Assembly (NCBI GenBank): GCA_026419705.1
Contig: JANZYY010000033.1
Coordinates: forward strand, 1 to 17,952
Origin: Fischerella sp.
GTDB taxonomy: Bacteria; Cyanobacteriota; Cyanobacteriia; Cyanobacteriales; Nostocaceae
Direction: 5' to 3'
Length of the DNA: 17,952 nt
Position numbers and translations under genes: made by a program. Positions 15,595 to 17,952 of the stretch are shown piece by piece; the stretch's first letter is position 1; each line of letters opens with the position of its first letter. Under the pieces are notes generated by a model, which made no database searches, was not told the DNA's origin, and saw nothing but the letters and a program-made list of their open reading frames with translations.

Positions 15595-16083
15595 ATGAAA
15601 ACACCCATTACCGAAGCAATCGCAGCTGCTGATACCCAAGGACGTTTTCTGAGCAACACCGAACTGCAAGCTGTTAACGGTCGTTTTCAGCGTGCGGCTG
15701 CTAGCATGGAAGCTGCTCGTGCTTTAACTGCCAACGCTCAGCGCTTGATTGATGGTGCAGCTCAAGCTGTATATCAGAAGTTTCCCTACACTACCCAAAT
15801 GAGCGGTCCTCAGTACGCGGCCGATCCTCGCGGTAAGTCCAAGTGTGCTCGTGACATCGGTCACTACCTGCGGATGGTAACCTACTGCTTGGTTGCTGGT
15901 GGCACAGGTCCAATGGATGAATACCTAATTGCTGGTTTGGATGAAATCAACAGTGCTTTTGATTTGTCTCCCAGTTGGTACGTAGAAGCTTTGAAGTATA
16001 TCAAAGCCAATCATGGTTTATCTGGTCAAGCTGCTAACGAAGCCAACACCTACATTGATTACGCAATCAACGCTCTGAGCTAG
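15595..16083 (+). CDS. cpcA: C-phycocyanin alpha subunit
   Basis: 162 residues, standard length. Cys84 (GKSKCARDIGHYLR) takes phycocyanobilin, attached by the CpcE/CpcF lyase. The ends MKTPITEAIAAADTQG and NTYIDYAINALS are typical of the family. Residues 98-99 are Cys-Leu (TYCLVAGG), unlike Cys-Cys in PecA, as expected for a plain phycocyanin. AAGGAG about ten bases upstream is a good ribosome-binding site, and the gene lies 84 bp after cpcB. A strong hairpin directly after the stop should stabilise the abundant cpcBA message. Confidence 0.98.
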   Translation: MKTPITEAIAAADTQGRFLSNTELQAVNGRFQRAAASMEAARALTANAQRLIDGAAQAVYQKFPYTTQMSGPQYAADPRGKSKCARDIGHYLRMVTYCLVAGGTGPMDEYLIAGLDEINSAFDLSPSWYVEALKYIKANHGLSGQAANEANTYIDYAINALS

Positions 16084-16094
16084 ATAGCGATCCG

Positions 16095-16151
16095 GCCCGG
16101 AGAGGGATGCAGCTGTGTGGAATTACCTAGCAGTTGAATCTCACTCCGGGC
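16095..16151 (+). repeat. Strong stem-loop in the cpcA-cpcC spacer
   Basis: GCCCGGAG (16095-16102) pairs perfectly with CTCCGGGC (16144-16151). The stem continues through GGGAT/AATC-type pairs, then CAGCTG with CAGTTG, and closes on an AATTA loop: about 22 pairs with a few mismatches. Its place 12 bases after the cpcA stop fits the known excess of cpcBA over longer cpc transcripts, through partial termination or 3'-end protection. No T-run follows. Confidence 0.75.
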
Positions 16152-16235
16152 ATAGTTTTATCTGGAGATTGATAAAAAATATTTATCAAACACGCAAATG
16201 AATCTGAGCGTGTAAATAAATAGAGGGAAAGAAAA

Positions 16236-17102
16236 ATGGCGATTACAGCAGCAGCATCGAGGCTAGGAACAGAAGCTTTTAGCAGCACCAATGCAGCTAA
16301 AATTGAGCTGCGTCCCAATGCCAGCCGAGAAGAAGTAGAAGGCGTGATTCGCGCCGTATATCGGCAAGTTTTGGGCAATGACTACATCATGGCATCAGAA
16401 CGCCTGATCGGTGCCGAATCACTCCTGCGAGATGGTAACTTAACAGTACGGGAATTTGTACGTAGCGTTGCCAAGTCGGAGCTCTACAAGAAGAAGTTTT
16501 TTTACAACAGCTTCCAAACTCGGTTTATTGAACTCAATTACAAGCATTTATTGGGTCGCGCTCCCTACGACGAGTCTGAGGTGATTTTCCACCTAGATTT
16601 GTATCAGAACCAAGGGTATGATACTGAAATTGACTCCTACATAGATTCAATTGAATATCTCAATAGCTTCGGCGACAATATTGTCCCTTATTATCGCGGT
16701 TTTGAAATTCAAACTGGACAAAAAACCGCTGCCTTTACCAGGATGTTCCGCTTGTATCGGGGTTATGCCAATAGCGATCGCGCCCAGGTAGAAGGCACCA
16801 AAACCCGGCTAGCCCGCGAACTAGCAACTAATAGCACTTCCTCAATTGTCGGTCCTTCAGGTAGTAATGCTAACTGGAGTTACCGTGCAAGTGCGGATGT
16901 GGCTCCCAAAAAGAATATGGGAAATGCTGTAGGAGAAAGCGATCGCGTTTATCGCATCGAAGTTACCGGACAGCGCAGTCCCGGCTTCCCCAGCGTACGT
17001 CGCAGCAGCTACGCTGTAGTTGTACCCTACGAGCGACTTTCGGACAAAATTCAGCAAATTGTACGTCAAGGCGGCAAAATAGTCAGCGTCACGCCAGCAT
17101 AA
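16236..17102 (+). CDS. cpcC: Phycocyanin-associated rod linker polypeptide
   Basis: 288 residues, normal for CpcC of Nostocales. The linker domain (PF00427) covers about 20-155: IELRPNASREEVEGVIRAVY, FIELNYKHLLGRAPYDESE (97-115) and NIVPYYRGFE (148-157). A Ser/Gly/Asn-rich stretch (about 198-235) leads to a CpcD-like domain (PF01383) at about 236-288 (RVYRIEVTGQR, SSYAVVVPYERLSDKIQQI, GGKIVSVTPA). The linker joins phycocyanin hexamers in the rod and tunes their spectrum. The start ATG 16236 has GAGGG nine bases upstream. The hairpin before it probably reduces its transcript relative to cpcBA, matching one linker per hexamer. PecC is its paralogue. Confidence 0.97.
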   Translation: MAITAAASRLGTEAFSSTNAAKIELRPNASREEVEGVIRAVYRQVLGNDYIMASERLIGAESLLRDGNLTVREFVRSVAKSELYKKKFFYNSFQTRFIELNYKHLLGRAPYDESEVIFHLDLYQNQGYDTEIDSYIDSIEYLNSFGDNIVPYYRGFEIQTGQKTAAFTRMFRLYRGYANSDRAQVEGTKTRLARELATNSTSSIVGPSGSNANWSYRASADVAPKKNMGNAVGESDRVYRIEVTGQRSPGFPSVRRSSYAVVVPYERLSDKIQQIVRQGGKIVSVTPA

Positions 17103-17163
17103 CCCAGGGTGAAGTATTTGGGTGGCAATTGATTCGGCTTCTCTTGAAATGCTACCCTCTGGG
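17103..17163 (+). repeat. Hairpin directly after cpcC
   Basis: CCCAG, immediately after the stop codon, pairs with CTGGG at 17159-17163; GGGT/ACCC and GAAG/CTTC can extend the pairing inward with bulges. It may protect the 3' end of the cpcBAC message. Confidence 0.5.
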
Positions 17164-17190
17164 AAAGTCTGCAGCGTACGTCCGTACAAA

Positions 17191-17318
17191 AGTTAGGAGT
17201 AGGGGTTATGAGTTAAGAGTTATGAGTCATGAGTTATGAGTTATGGGTTAAAAAATATAAATTCAAAACTCCATAATTCTTAACTCCTAACTCTTGACTT
17301 CTAGCTCCTAACTCCTAG
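17191..17318 (+). repeat. Tandem GAGTTAT repeats and inverted partner before cpcD
   Basis: The left arm (17191-17250) repeats GAGTTAT/GAGTTAA heptamers; the right arm (about 17266-17318) repeats AACTCCT/AACTCTT units, their inverted complement. About 125 bases could form one long imperfect stem-loop around an AT-rich loop, ending 40 bases before cpcD. Confidence 0.65.
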
Positions 17319-17359
17319 CAATTGCCTAAAAACTAACTTTATAGGAGAGGTTAACAAAG

Positions 17360-17602
17360 ATGTTCGGTCAAACCACAGTTGGTGCTAATGGCATTTCTAG
17401 TGCAAACAGCCGGATGTTTCGCTACGAAGTCGTAGGCTTGCGGCAAAACGAAGAAAACGACAAAAATAACTACAACATCCGCAATAGTGGCAGCATATTT
17501 ATCACCGTCCCGTACAACCGCATGAACGAAGAAATGCAGCGAATTACTCGTATGGGCGGTAGAATCGTCAAAATAGAACCTTTAGTTCCTACAGGTAACT
17601 AA
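17360..17602 (+). CDS. cpcD: Rod-capping linker polypeptide (CpcD)
   Basis: 80 residues, the usual size of the roughly 9-kDa linker that binds the distal end of phycocyanin rods and limits their length. The whole protein is one CpcD domain (PF01383): SRMFRYEVVGLRQ (17-29), SIFITVPYNRMNEEMQRI (45-62) and GGRIVKIEPL (66-75), matching the C-terminal domains of CpcC and PecC here. AGGAGAGG about ten bases before the ATG is a strong ribosome-binding site. It follows a 257-bp repeat-rich spacer and is 22 bp before cpcE. Where PEC is present, PecC and CpcD must share or alternate at the rod end. Confidence 0.97.
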   Translation: MFGQTTVGANGISSANSRMFRYEVVGLRQNEENDKNNYNIRNSGSIFITVPYNRMNEEMQRITRMGGRIVKIEPLVPTGN

Positions 17603-17624
17603 GCTGCTAGTTAACACTTTGGTG

Positions 17625-17952
17625 ATGATAGAACCGAGTGCGGAAGAACGTTTACAAGCAAACGCGCCGCCACTAACCAAAGAACAGGCGCTCGCTAACC
17701 TGCAATCTCCAGACTTAAGTCTCCGCTATTATGCCGCTTGGTGGTTGGGAAAGTTTCGTGTCCGCGATCGGGCCGTTGTCGATGCCTTAATTGTGGCGTT
17801 AGAGGATGAAGCTGACACAACTGAAATGGGAGGCTATCCTCTACGGCGCAATGCCGCTAGAGCATTGGGAAAATTGGGTGACACTCGCGCTGTACCAGGC
17901 TTGATCAAATGCCTGCAATGCCCTGATTTCTACGTGCGCGAGGCAGCTGCCC
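17625..17952 (+). CDS. cpcE: Phycocyanobilin lyase CpcE subunit, 5' part
   Basis: The first 109 codons are visible; the gene runs off the window. CpcE with CpcF attaches phycocyanobilin to Cys84 of CpcA. The protein begins MIEPSAEERLQ and contains LSLRYYAAWWLGKFRV with the YYAAWWL motif shared with PecE, then GGYPLRRNAARALGKLGDTR, the first HEAT-like repeats. I start at ATG 17625; a GTG directly before it (17622) is also in frame. No Shine-Dalgarno is clear, and it lies 22 bp after cpcD, so translation may depend on coupling to cpcD. cpcF is expected next, outside the window. Confidence 0.95.
   Translation, partial: MIEPSAEERLQANAPPLTKEQALANLQSPDLSLRYYAAWWLGKFRVRDRAVVDALIVALEDEADTTEMGGYPLRRNAARALGKLGDTRAVPGLIKCLQCPDFYVREAAA

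Larger units (their letters stand above)
250..16946. repeat. HIP1 octamers (GCGATCGC) scattered through the window
   Basis: At least 16 copies, for example at 250, 557, 628, 2543, 3959, 6745, 7706, 9180 and 16939, in genes on both strands and once in a spacer (7706). This density is a mark of many cyanobacterial genomes. The long spacers 9699-10364 and 14278-14991 have none that I see. Confidence 0.9.

Overview
The window looks like a heterocyst-forming, filamentous cyanobacterium (Nostocales; Nostoc/Fischerella/Mastigocladus-like). The evidence is a complete phycoerythrocyanin operon (pecBACEF) directly upstream of a phycocyanin operon (cpcBACD, cpcE cut by the window edge), at least 16 copies of the cyanobacterial octamer GCGATCGC, and abundant short tandem heptamer repeats in the spacers. 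The species cannot be fixed from sequence alone.

Layout. Positions 1-522 (+) are the 3' part of cobA (uroporphyrinogen-III C-methyltransferase). It converges, 13 bp apart, on a minus-strand chemosensory-type cluster (7267 down to 536): a PatA-type response regulator (PATAN + REC), a small doubtful and possibly interrupted ORF, a CheW, a 1086-residue transmembrane receptor (dCACHE-HAMP-GAF-GAF-HAMP-MCP signalling domain), and a protein that resembles only the N-terminal Hpt part of a CheA/PixL kinase. The order matches cyanobacterial pix/ptx-like clusters, but no CheY-only regulator and no CheA kinase core are present. The receptor tip and both GAF domains also lack residues that define working relatives. 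A 1.5 kb gene-poor stretch (7268-8753) with degraded dispersed repeats follows, then an RluD-type pseudouridine synthase (8754-9698, +).

From 10365 onward the window makes phycobilisome rods. PecB and PecA are the phycoerythrocyanin subunits and PecC their rod linker. PecE/PecF attach phycocyanobilin to PecA Cys84 and isomerise it to phycoviolobilin. CpcB/CpcA are phycocyanin, CpcC the rod linker, CpcD the rod-capping linker, and CpcE one half of the alpha-phycocyanin lyase. PEC is expected at the rod tip, feeding light to PC. Key motifs are present: bilin cysteines, PecA Cys98-Cys99, YYAAWWL in PecE and CpcE, NHCQGN in PecF.

Most spacers in the pec/cpc region carry tandem repeats followed by their inverted complement, or strong hairpins, suggesting stem-loops that could segment the polycistronic message. 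The lyase genes pecE, pecF and cpcE lack clear Shine-Dalgarno sequences, while structural genes have them. The cpcB leader holds a 25-codon upstream ORF whose stop overlaps the cpcB ribosome-binding site, plus a 12-bp direct repeat at a 21-bp period.

The most unusual part is the kinase-less chemosensory cluster; the phycobilisome region is well-known biology with some interesting non-coding structure.
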